64,000 nucleotides of DNA from contig JAYKKT010000064.1 of the NCBI GenBank assembly GCA_036023115.1, positions 9,141,001-9,205,000 on the forward strand, read 5' to 3'. Origin of the DNA: Brasenia schreberi. Lineage: Eukaryota; Streptophyta; Magnoliopsida; Nymphaeales; Cabombaceae. Positions 13,001 through 24,700 of the stretch are shown in pieces. Both the position numbers and the translations under genes were made by a program. The notes beneath the pieces are model-generated. The model made no database searches and had not been told where the DNA came from. It saw only the letters and a list, made by a program, of their open reading frames with translations. How positions within the stretch are numbered: position 1 is the stretch's first letter; the number at the start of each line of letters is the position of its first letter.

Positions 13001-14259
13001 TTACACCAAAAGTAGTCATAATCTCTTTATTCATTGTTAATTTTATAATAAATACATCAATATTTTTTACTATATACCATCTAAATAAAAGTGAGCCGTA
13101 ACATTCACTAATGCTAGATCACAATCATTATAGATTACATATGAAAAGTTGTTTGAAGTGCATAACTCTCTCACACCTCAATAGACAAACATAATTCTCT
13201 TTTTCGCACTTATAAATTGAAGGCTATAGAAAATTTCTTGGAGATTAAAGTGAACCCAACAACCTCAAGAAAAAGCATATTATACCTAAAAAATATGAAG
13301 TATATATAACTATTACACACTAGATAAGGTCCAACATTTAAAAAAAGTGAAACGAAAGTCTTACATGTTTATCTTATATATAGTATCCAACTCCAGTACC
13401 CATGAAAATGTATGTAATAGTTGCAATGAATGAGGATGTGTAAATACAATGTCATTGACAATATATGTATTCAGGATTTTATGATGTCATGTATGATACT
13501 GACGAGAGTTTAGATTATGTAATTGTTGTTGTAACACTACCCATATCTTCTTAATTTTCATCTATAGATTATAATATATTGTCTCGTACTAACATTTGCT
13601 TCATCAACCTACTTCAAATGCGTTAAAATATATTTTGGTTTGCAATGACTTTTTATCAGGTCATTTGTTACACTACATTTATATTTACTCAATCTTCCTA
13701 CAAAAATGTGTCCTTTAAGATACAATCTCAAAAGGTGATTATGTATCTCTTTTACTACATTTAACTCTAAATAACCATCAATTGTACCCTTTCCTATTAA
13801 TAAAAATGATCAATCTACCTTCTTAGTTCCTATCTTCCTATTATTTTTAATATCAATATTTTTATTCGCTTTGTATTGGCTACTTCTTTCACACTCATAC
13901 CTTGCTTGTTATTACTTTACTCTTCAAACAAAAAATAACAATAACAATATTATTCTCCCTCCCAATATTTTTTACATACTCAATAAGTTCATTATGACTA
14001 CTACACACATCTTCTTTCGCAAACACGAGCGAATAATCAAATCCATCACTCTCACATAGAATAAATATTTCTTCTATTTAATCTATAAACTAGTTAAAAA
14101 ATACATCATTCACTACGCTACAATCACTTTCAATGTTGTTAGTCTCAGTAAAATAAATATTTTGATTTGTCTTCGTCTTCTCAAAATCTATTCTACTGTA
14201 AATGCTTTCGCTTAAGTTGTTTGTCATTTTGTAATACATAAAGAGATATAAGGTTCGAA

Positions 14260-14299
<40 letters not shown>

Positions 14300-15599
14300 A
14301 ATGTGGCTCAGGCATATCTTTCGTTTGATGAGATGTAATCCCGACATATCTCTCATTGGAGAGCCCCTTTAGGGAGGTACGATGTTCCACCGCGTCTCTC
14401 CTTCGAAACAAATGTACACATATCATGTTTTAACCCAAAACCATAATGCACCAACCAAAATAAAAAACCCACAAAAATAGCACAAAAATATAAAAATATA
14501 AAAATATTTTTAAGAACCAACCTCTCAAAACCTTGAAAAAATGAAAATAGTTGGATCAATCGTCAATTTCTTTTACTTTTTAATTTTTCTTCTTACTTGT
14601 TTTGTAAATCTCTGATGAAGTTCGTAAGATAACAATCTTGTGTTCTTTAGCTACAAGGAAAGCAACAATAGCTTCAAACGAACAAAATGTCGGTCGTCAC
14701 AATAAAAGGAATAGAATGGTAGAATTAGGTGTAGAGAGAAGAGAAAAATCGATGCATTTAAATTTGGAATGTGTAGATAGTAAAAGGAATGTGCAGATAC
14801 TACTCTCCTTCTTGTCCCATGTAGGATTACATTTTCAAACCCGACCATACCCGAAAAACTAGGTTTTGTTCATGCTTTAGGCATCCTACGTCGGATCGGA
14901 GTCAACTGAAAGCAACCTGACAAAAATTCGGTTTGCCTGAAACCTTAAACCAAAATTGAACTAAGAACAAGCCAATTTTGATTTCAGACGGTCTATTTTA
15001 GTTCCAACATGGTTCCAGTTTTGTAGAAGCTGAAACCATAAATGAATAGGGTCCTCCGCAGTTTCGAATCTAGTTTTAGATTCGATTTTAGAGCTTCCAA
15101 TTATTGGCCTGATTCAATTTCAGTTGGAACCGTCGAATTGGTTCAAAACCGGCCATATCTAGTCGCGGCTGACTTGAGACCCATTCATACGTACATATAC
15201 GCATACATAGGTTTGACCTTTTCGCTTTATCGCATCTATATAAACCCCATGTGGCCTGATCAGGTCATATATAAAATACTCTCCTACCAATGAATCATTG
15301 ATTCTTTTAACAAAAATCCTAACTGTTCACTTCACTATTCTCCATTAATACTTATCGGAGTGTAATCAAATGTGTTTAAGAAATATATTGATAAAAGAAT
15401 TTAATTAATTCCAAAGTTAAGAGCATTAAAGTTGCAAAAATAAAGGATTTCTAATACATAATCTCTAACTATACTAAACAAGAGCGAGTTGAATAAAAAA
15501 AGAGAGTATATAAGTATTTGTTTTTTCATATCACACCATGTATTATGTGATAGAACAAGAAATCTTACCCCACGTGTAGTTCAAATTTCATTTAGAGAG
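13000..15599. other. Intergenic, no gene seen
   Basis: AT-rich sequence with an (AT)n tract at 14262-14295. The stretch 14300-14420 carries GTCTC-type words like those in the CACACC-ended TIR family described elsewhere in the window, but I could not define ends. 14880-15170 is a GC-shifted low-complexity block that may be another MITE. Confidence 0.4.
14262..14295. repeat. (AT)n microsatellite
   Basis: About 17 uninterrupted AT units. Confidence 0.95.
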
Positions 15600-15795
15600 A
15601 ATAATCCTTCACCACATTGCTGAAATTTGGAGACAAGAACATTCAAAGAGACAATGTTGGGCTTCAAACCTGACAAGATCATATTTGAAAGCACCTTCAA
15701 TACTTGATCCATTTCCCCTGCTCTAGCGTACGAGGCAAGTTATGTGTTGGTGACAATGTCTAGCTCTACATCACTGTCTTTCATCCTATCAAGTA
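15600..15795 (-). pseudogene. Pentatricopeptide-repeat gene fragment, broken
   Basis: Read on the minus strand, the sequence gives LDRMKDSDVELDIVTNT, a stop, then LASYARAGEMDQVLKVLSNM, ILSGLKPNIVSLNVLVSKFQ and QCGEGLF. The pattern GEMDQVLKVLSNMILSGLKPNIVSLNVL matches the 35-residue PPR motif; these proteins bind organellar RNA. The fragment covers about 1.5 repeats, has an in-frame TAA, and lacks a start. Its upstream edge directly abuts a Copia integrase fragment on the same strand at about 15796. The frames do not agree across the join, so this is a junction of debris and not a fusion gene. Confidence 0.6.
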
Positions 15796-17300
15796 ATCAT
15801 CAATAAAGGTTATAAAATAAACATTTTCTCGATGTGATCTTACTCTAAAAGGTCCACATAAATCAGTATAAATAATTTTTAGTAGGGTTGTTGCCCTAAT
15901 TATTTCTTTAGAAAATTATTTTTTAATCATTTTCCCTTATATATAGACCTCACACTTATTAAAAGTATTTTCATTAAAGCTAGGCAATAAGTTAAAGTTG
16001 TTTAATTTTCTCAACTTCTTTAAATTTATATGACCCAAGCGTTTATGTTATACATTCATATCAATCACATAGACACTATCAATATAAGCATAAGAAGAAC
16101 TTTTATTTTCATTTACATTGAGTTTGAACAATTTATGCTCAGTATCAAATAATCCAAAAAAAGTTATCCTACTATGTTATCCTACAGTGACTTTACTAGG
16201 GATAAACCTCACCTCAAACCCTTTCTTTACCAAGACAGGGATAATACAATATTGCACCTAATATTGGGTACAATTAATACATTAGTAAGTACAATTGGTG
16301 TGCTTTGTATAAAAATTATGAAGGACCCCAAGAACATCAAAAAATGTATTATTCCCTATATACACCCAATGCTCGCCATGTTTGTATTCTTTTAGATCCT
16401 TTGCTCTCTCTTTGCTTTTTGAGATATGTTGGGTCACTCCTAAGTCGATCCACCAATCAGTCACCGGACGGTTCATATAAAGGCACTAAAAAACGACATA
16501 GATTATGTTTTGCTTTTCTGTTGGGTCACATCATTGATTGTTTTTAGTATTGTTCTTCTTGTTGTGGTAGTTCTTTTTCTAGTATTCCATCTTGCCATAG
16601 TTAAATCACTTTATCCAATAGTTGGATTCTTGCGATTTCTTAAAGTTTTGATTACCCATCCTTTTATTCTTACCAAATTTGTTATTTGATTTTCTCTTAT
16701 CCTGGTTATTTTTGCAGCTAGACCCTAAGTCATCTTATGAAACTAGCAATTTTTTTTTATATATATTCTTGTTCAATTATCAGGATGTTGACTTTGCTAC
16801 AGCTAAATCACTAGTCATTACCAATATTTGGTTAATATGTTAAACTACATTATCACCTTCTTTCATTTCATAGGAATTGTATTTTTTGAAAGAGTAGTTG
16901 AACATGCAGCTTAGTTGTAGTATCGTATTTTGTAGTCAGAGAGTCAAATAATTTTTAGTAGTTTCAAACTCTTCAAAGACCTTAATCAAATCATCTTCCA
17001 TATAGGTTAACATTATGGTCCTAGTTATTGTATCATCTCTTAGAAATGTCTTATACTTGTCTTTTTCTTCTTCTGTTGCAATTGGAGTAGGGGTAAAACT
17101 CATTTCCTAAGTATATAATCAATTTCTTTTAAAGTTAAGGCTAGTGAGATTCTTCTCTTCTATGTTTAGAAATTTAGGTTATTTAAATTTTTTGTTTTTA
17201 TCAATTTAAACACATAAATTCTAGATATTATTTTTAATAATTTGGCAGAGACAACAAGTAAAGGGTTTGTACATTGTTTTTAAGATAAAAAAAACATAAA
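15796..17300 (-). mobile_element. Ty1/copia retrotransposon fragment (protease to integrase)
   Basis: Reading right to left on the minus strand, pieces occur in Copia order: a degenerate gag-like stretch near 16900-17100; a protease-like piece at 16282-16476 containing DWWIDLGVTQHIS, where families have D-S-G-A/T; a GAG-pre-integrase stretch near 15950-16040 (HKRLGHINLKKLRKL); and the start of the integrase core at 15797-15880 (YTDLCGPFR ... FITFIDD). Several frameshifts and stops break it. Reverse transcriptase and RNase H are absent because the element stops at the PPR fragment. Confidence 0.8.
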
Positions 17301-17867
17301 ATATGCATCAGATAATTAGAAATAAGACATTTTACAAAGAATCAATAACAAAAATAGTAAAGCACCTAAATATAATATCCATAAATGCTAAGTATTGAAC
17401 TGTAAATATTTTTAAGCATTGTTTTGCAATTTATTTAACACACAAGTACTTCTCTAAAAATATCATAAAACTAGGGACAAAACAGTAAAAAGGTTTCTCA
17501 TGATATTTCTCAAAAAGTATAAGGGTAAATATTTACTTTTCTCATGTGGCATAACTGATAATATGTGAAACAATAAGGGTCATTTCTATAAAATCACCTA
17601 AATATCGGGTTCTGTAAATCCGAACATTGACTAGGGATAAAAACATAAAACTACATCTTGGTTTTTCATAATTTTAAAAACTGTTAGAGGACAAAAAGAT
17701 TTTTCACTTATATAAGGGTAAATCAATCTTTTTATATCAAAATATTTGAACATTTTCATAATTTTTTATAGTGGTATTTCATAATTTTGAATTTTGTATA
17801 GGGTCAAAATGATAATTTTACTTAGAAACCACTGCTTTAAGCGGTTACTACCCATAGTTTTCGAAAT

Positions 17868-18240
17868 TGAGGAGAGAGAGGGAGTGGGAGGCCATCGACA
17901 GTTCTGTCGCTGTTGGCCTAGCCTCCGCTCCTCCTCTTCTTCTTCTTTAGTTCTTCGAGAGAGAGAGGGAAACAGAGAGAGGAGGCCACCAAAGCAGTTT
18001 TGTTGTCGTTGGCCTGACCCTTCGTTCCTCCTCTTCTCTAGCTTCTGTTTCTCATCTTCTTACTCTTCGGCTATTACAGAGAGGGAGAGAAACAAAGAGA
18101 GAGGAGGTCGAAGGGCGGTTCTATGGTCGCTAGCCTAACCCTTTGTTCCTCCTCTTCTTCATATTCGTCTATTACAGAGAGAGAAACAAAGAGAAATAGA
18201 GAGGAGGTCACAAGGACAGTTCAATAGCCGTGGGCTTGGC
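17868..18240 (+). repeat. Degenerate tandem repeat, four units of about 95-120 bp
   Basis: Each unit has GAGAGAGA, then GAGGCC or GAGGTC, a short variable core ending near TTGGCCTGACCC, and a CCTCCTCTTCTTC tract. Units begin near 17888, 17982, 18104 and 18204. An open frame at 17794-18138 runs across it but is only a by-product of the repeat. Confidence 0.7.
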
Positions 18241-18471
18241 CTCAATGACTTTTATGATGTTTGTATAGTTTTAGACCTGCGACCAGCCTTAGGTAGCCTT
18301 CGATGGGCGGCTTCTAGCTATCGTCTGCCTCGATCCCAAAGAACTCGCGAGATTGAAACCCTCCTCTTTTCTATTTTTGCCTTATATATATTTTTTATTA
18401 TTATAAGAAACTTACGTTGGAAAAAAAAATTGGCACTATTTTAACACTTCTTTCTCTTTTTTCCAGAGGTG

Positions 18472-18748
18472 GCATACCTTCTAAGGAGTCGCCGATGCTT
18501 CAAAGAGGCTATGATACCAGTGATGTAGTTGACGAATATTTGCACATCTATTTTAAATGTTCTAGTGTTGCAGCGACAATTGTACGCCTATAGACCCTCC
18601 CTTTTTTCAGGATTGGCATACCTATTAAGGAGTCATTGATGCTTCAAAGAAGCTTTGATACCAGTGATGTAGCTGACGAATATTTGCACGTTTGCTTCAG
18701 ATATTCTAGTGTTGCAACAATAGTTGTATGCCTGTAAAAGGGACAAGG
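18472..18748 (+). repeat. Direct duplication, period about 144 bp, with a tRNA-Met-PBS-like word
   Basis: GGCATACCTTCTAAGGAGTC near 18471 recurs as GGCATACCTATTAAGGAGTC at 18615, and the similarity runs on through GATACCAGTGATGTAG and GAATATTTGCAC. Each unit carries (C/T)T(A/T)TGATACCA, close to the reverse complement of the initiator-tRNA primer-binding site used by Copia elements. The block may therefore be duplicated LTR/PBS debris of the minus-strand Copia fragment to the left. Confidence 0.7.
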
Positions 18749-20499
18749 TTACTCACAGAGGGATTTCTTTTAAAGAAGGCATTATATATTACCATACTTT
18801 TTATTTTGTATTGTTTTTGTTATATATATAATAGACTTTTTCTTCTTATAAGTTTTTTTTTGTGCTTTAAAAAGTCATTCGATGTTCATGTGAGAGACGC
18901 CTAAGACTTTTTCAAAAGTAAAAATATTTTTGAATAAAGTTTATATTTTTGTAAAAAACAATATGAAATCCGGGAAGTGGACCCTTCTTTCCACATTTCA
19001 TGGTTGATGTTAGTATTGGGGCCGATAATGACCATCAACTACTTACACAGTGGACAAATCCGTCTGATAACTGATCGTCTGCTTACGAGTAGATGCCAAT
19101 GATTTGAACCCATTTGGAAAATCGAGAGGAATAAAAAGAACAAAACGACAGTGGTCGCGAAAAAAGCAAATGGATACAAGTATATTTTTGCAGATAAGGA
19201 AAGGTAAAGAGGAGATGAACAAGAAGATGGTCGTGACAGCCATGAATGGCGACAACCCATCAAACGATAGTAGCATAAATAAGGAGGAATCAACGAGAGG
19301 GTTGTCCTCTCTCTCTCTCTCTGCATGACCAATCGAACGATGAAAGAGTCGGGTGTTGAGATAAAGTATGTTTTTGAGCATTTTATCATTAGAGCTGGCA
19401 TGATTTGAATGTCATGGCAGGACAATTTCCGTGGCTTATGACACATAATATAGGTTGTAGTTATTGTAACTAATGGATGTGTGTAAGTATGAATTTAAAA
19501 GCATGAGTTGAAATATAAATATAATTTATTATAAAATAATTGTGAAACGTGATTCTATTGGGGTGTATACTTTCCTACTAAATTATGGGTCAAAGCTCAC
19601 CCTATTACTTTATAGTTTATTCTAAAGCTAGCATTTTTAGGATGCACAATATCGAGTATTAAATTGTTTGAGTGGTACTTCGAGATGGTAAGATATAATA
19701 AATAGTTAGTTTGTTTAAACATTTTTACATGACTTTTGAGGATCTCCATTCCAGTTTAGATTTAAGAACATCTGAATTAGATATATTTATTTTATTGAAG
19801 TTATAATTCAGCTGTCTTTGATGCTTATGTTCATACTCGAGTGAGGAGTAGCCATGTGGCATCGGTTTGAGTAAGGTTGTGGTCGTAACTCATGCATGCA
19901 ATGACACTGATCTACGCATTGGGGAAGCCTTGAGTTTAAGATATAAATTACACATGACTGCATGGATGGGATTGATCATTGTTGAGATAGATTGTTGTGA
20001 GCTCTATTGGCAAACAAATACTTTAGGGTTCTAAGCATTCTTTGGCTTTTGCAGAGAATGCAAATGATTTGATGTAAGATGTATATCGCTAAGTATCATC
20101 TCAGAAAAAAAGTTAATTATTTTCATTATAGATCTTGGAGAGTTGGACTCAACCCGATTTTAGGTTCGGGTCCATTTTCATGACTTGAACTCAATTATGG
20201 TCAGGGTTTGTATGATATTGACCTTACAATCCTGTATTTTTCGTGTCGGTGTGTCCACCTAAATCCAACTCTACTTTTGTTAGGGTGCTTCCGGACAACT
20301 TAGGCTTGACTAAGGCACCTAAACCCGAACCTTAACCCTATTTCTTTTGTGATCAGGTTTAGTTGGCGTTGTTGGTCAAGTATGAATTAACACCCCTACG
20401 GATGGCAAACCGGGTCTTTAGTCAAGTTTGGGTAAGGTTGAGTAAAGTGACCGACCCAATTAACTCAGGGTGGGTTGGGTCAGGTCGAGATTGACTTTA

Positions 20500-20518
20500 C
20501 ACATACACACACACACAC

Positions 20519-20557
<39 letters not shown>
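20500..20557. repeat. Compound (CA)n(TA)n(TG)n palindromic microsatellite
   Basis: ACACATACACACAC runs into ATATATATAT and then (GT)n. The left and right arms are reverse complements, so the whole tract can fold into one long hairpin. Confidence 0.95.
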
Positions 20558-20560
<3 letters not shown>

Positions 20561-20904
20561 ATTGGATCATGTCAATCACTTACATACCCAACCATTGGAT
20601 TTTAGTTTTCAAGAGTACAGTTTTAAGGGTTTTGAAAAAGTACATATAATTATATTATTACACTCGAACTTTTCAAGAGTAAGAGTGGAACATGAGTGTA
20701 CAACATCATTAGTGAGAAAGATCCAATCTCTCTCTATATTTACATTATACACCGAATGATATTATGCAGTTAAAACATAAAATAATGTTATTACGCTTAT
20801 ACTCTTTGAAAAATAGCAATCGAGCATGAGTGCAATATCAGTATAGACATGATCCAATCTCTCTTATATAATATGCATATAATGACATTATACAGTTGAG
20901 ACAT

Positions 20905-20906
<2 letters not shown>

Positions 20907-20999
<93 letters not shown>
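20907..20999. repeat. Compound (TA)n(GA)n microsatellite
   Basis: About 28 TA units followed by about 18 GA units. Confidence 0.95.
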
Positions 21000-21001
<2 letters not shown>

Positions 21002-21788
21002 GGAGATGCAGGTAGTGTTAAATGTACAATATTTTTTGGTGTATTATAAACATTTTCATTCTTTCATGGTTTGAGATGAACAATTAAGGTGATAAAAAAA
21101 GTTAAAAAGTTGAACTTAAACTTTTATATTCTTTTAATTCATATCTCCATCATTGGTTACATCAATCAAACTTTAAACATGTTTATACACCAATTCTATT
21201 CGAACATTTCAACCGTTAAATTGGGTTCATAAATAGTGGAGATTTGAAATGAAAAAATTGTATTGTTGTGTATTAAATGTAAAATGGTATACTTTTTAGA
21301 TTCAATAGTACTCATCAAAGGATGGAGTGTGAGACGATTTAAGCATGAGTCGAGATTGAGCACAGACCACTCTCTCTCTCTCTCCATATCTGCTTTTTCG
21401 TGTCATCTTTGGGTCCACGGGTGCCTCACCCATGGTGAGATGGTCTTTTCGGCTTTGATTGTCGGGTCGGGTCGGGTCAAAACTAGCCACCCCTGTCCAC
21501 ACGGTATAAAATTGGTTACGACAACAGCTCTCTCCAAATTCCTACCTAATTGGAGTGCCTTCACCTTCGACTGTGTTTCCTCTTCTTTTTTAATCAATTA
21601 ATCATTTTATACCTTTGGCCACTCTCCAAAGCTTGTCATAGATTTTCCTATGATGACGATGGAGTCACCTCAGCGGTGATTTCCCCCTTTCGCCATTTCG
21701 TGGTTCAAATACACGCGGCAAGACAAGAGCACAATCCTGCAGGTCTTCGCCTCAAGGACGATACTCTCATCAGACTCATTTTCCGGTG

Positions 21789-24700
21789 ATGGATTGCTAC
21801 TCCGGCGCTGACGCGACGTCGGACTCTGCCGTCCGGTTGCTGATGAGGGCGGCTTCTCTGGTCACGCCGGCCCAATACCTCGTTGCCTTCCTTTTTGTGA
21901 TTGGCGTCTTCCTCTACAACCTCCTCGAGATCCACCTCCTGGGCGATGTCCTCGCGGGGTTGAGAGGAAACTCAGTTTCGTTGACGTTCAATTCGAGCTC
22001 CGAGCTCTGCAGCGTCCTCCTTTCCAAGTGCCCGATTCTTCGAGGAAGGTGAGGATTCCATCTTCCTTGTTGATTGCCGGAGATTCAGGATTTATTGTTT
22101 CGTTTTGAATCTTTTGATTGCTGCGAATGATGGTCTCTTTGATTCTGGGAGTGGGATTTGTTGCGCAGATATTTACCGACGCCATGGCTTTCGAGCCCTC
22201 ACTTGCAGACCGCTTTTCTGCATTTCTTCGGCCGGCCTCCGGTTTTCCATTACAGAAGGTGAGGAATTGTTTGTGCTATTGTTTATTCGTATGTAACTTT
22301 TTGGGCAGGCGGGCGCTTTGAAACTATTCGTTTGTTGCAATCTAATGGCAATGTCATGCTGAACCTGTGAGAGTTTGAGTTTTTTTGGTCGCCAAGGGAA
22401 TGAACATTATTGGATAGTTCAACCAGTTCCACTCAACGTCGCATTTTGTGATTTGATCTTGTGTCAATTTATTGTAGTTTTCGTAAATTCAGTTTGAGGT
22501 GATTGTAGATACTACTTTGAACTGAGTAGATTTTGTAGCGTTTCTTGTCATCTCGTGATTTGCTCAGTTCATGGAGTCTCGTGATCCATGCACCCTATGC
22601 TGGAAAAAGAGAAGTACTTTGACAATCAAAACATGTCTGTTTTGTATGTGTATTTCTAATCTAAATGAGTTCTCATCGGCCCCAGCTGGTTTGGTTGTAT
22701 AACCTTGATCAGATTCTGTTTATAAGTCCGGCTCAAGTAGGGTTTAATCCTTCTTATCTTCTCTTTTTATACCTTTTAAATGGAAAGATACGTAAGGGAG
22801 CTAGTTTTGAACATCTGTTACACTTCTCTTGAATCACGTAATGCCTGATATCCTTTTAAGCTTACTTCATTAAATTATCTCTTTATAGGCAAATATTCCA
22901 CGTGCCAGATGGTGGAACTATTGCGCTGGATTGGCTTGTACATTCTCATGGTATGAATGAACAATTTCGTAGTATCTCTTATTTGTAGATTTTATCCTAA
23001 TGTTTTTTTGTTGATATTGTGAAAGTAGTAGCTATGAACTTATTCATTATTTGAAATTTCTTATACACTTAATTGTGATTGCACGTTTTAAACCATTGGG
23101 GTAATCATTCCATTGTACAATATGTTAATCCCAAAATCAGCTATAAAATAGTAATGGACTGTGCTGAAACTCAGCAGGACTACGAGAATACCCAGTACAA
23201 CGTTTAGTTTGGACATGAGAAATGAACGGGTAGAAGTGCGTCTGTTCCACAGCATCTATTTATCCTACTTGAATAAATAAAAAGCCTAAATTAAATTCAT
23301 GCAACTATACGCCATAAGTTCAGAAAATCCGACTAATTAAGTTTCAGTAGCTTTTGTGAACCACACTATATACCAATCATTGTGATGATTGATGAACCAA
23401 AGATTGGGGATGCACATGCACGAGCTGCTAGAAGTCAGTTGGGGCAAAGGTGCTCCATGTCAATGTGCTCTTGTTTGGATGGTGTGTATACTTTTCTGTA
23501 GTTGCAAATGTGTTACTAAACAACTTTGTTTGTGCCAAAAGGCCTGAAAGTCATACAATGAGCCAAGCTTACATACTGTAAATTACAAGATTTTATGATG
23601 TCTCTTATTGTTTGTCCCTGGGATTTCAAAATTATTATGTTAGTGGCTGTAGTTGGACATGCCAGGTATTAAACTTCAATTCCCTTAGCTGCAATGTTTA
23701 TCTTAGATGTTTCAATTTGTGAGTACTGTGTTTAGGTTCAGGAACTCGCTCCTTAAACGTGGCTGATGACCCCACCCCTATTGTGGTTGTAGTCCCTGGC
23801 CTAACGAGTGATTCTGAATCAAATGTAAGTTCTCCTTATATTCTAAGGGTTTTCTTCATCAACTTTATTAATGACTGAGCTTTACTATCTGTTAAGTTTC
23901 AGGTCATTTCAGACGTTGCATCCTCACAGTTCTCTTAGCTAGGAGTTATGAAAGGAAAACATAACTTTTGCCTGTGCATTTTTTGTAACCATTCAAGATA
24001 TTAGAATCTGATTGGAATATTGAATCTTCTTCAATCAGATTTTCCTCATTCACTTTTTTGTTCTATTCTCTTTCTTGGTCTTAATAATGAGGCTAAATAA
24101 TTTCAGCTTTCCAGATTGTCATCTTTCACTAAATTGTATTGGTTATGACAATCGTTTTAGCTTTTTTTAGTGTCATCCTTCATTAAGCTAACTTAGTTCA
24201 GCTTTTCTTAGTAATGTAAAATATTCTGAATTGTATGTTCGTGAATTGTTATTTGTTCCCAGTATGCATGGTTAGCTGGACTACATTTGTTTCAGTGATT
24301 CATAACTTTGGTCTTTGCTTGGTTGAGCCATTATTCATGATAACTTCTCTTGTCCACACGTATTCATGTTTCCGCATATAGCCAAGTACATGCATTACCA
24401 TCAACTTCTTTCCAGTCAGATGACTATGAGAGCTCCATTGCCTGTTGTTATTTTCTGTATGATCTCCTGTCCTGTTCATAATATTCTTACAATAATTTCC
24501 TTGCTAGATTTTTTACGTTGTGAATGATGATAACACTCTTTGTATATTCTTTTGCTGCAGTATATTAAGCATCTCGTCTACCAATTCTCAAAGAGGGGAT
24601 GGAATGTTGTTGTGAGCAATCATAGGGGGTTGGGTGGCATTTCTATTACTGTGAGTAAGCATAAGTTTGTATATCACCTAGTTAGATATGCTTGGCTTGT

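Larger units (their letters stand above)
17301..21788. other. Intergenic repeats upstream of the hydrolase gene
   Basis: No exon is supported. The stretch holds two tandem-repeat blocks (17868-18240 and 18472-18748) and three microsatellite tracts. The final few hundred bases (about 21400-21788) become GC-richer and should include the promoter and 5' UTR of the EMB8-like gene. I could not pick a TATA box with confidence. Confidence 0.5.

Noticed and set aside
17794..18138. 114-codon Arg/Ser/Glu-rich plus-strand frame
   Set aside because: It runs through a GA/CT-rich tandem repeat and its composition follows the repeat.
19039..19446. Overlapping minus-strand frames of 135 and 112 codons
   Set aside because: They overlap each other and a plus-strand frame, lack any domain or splice context, and contain a CT-repeat-derived stretch.
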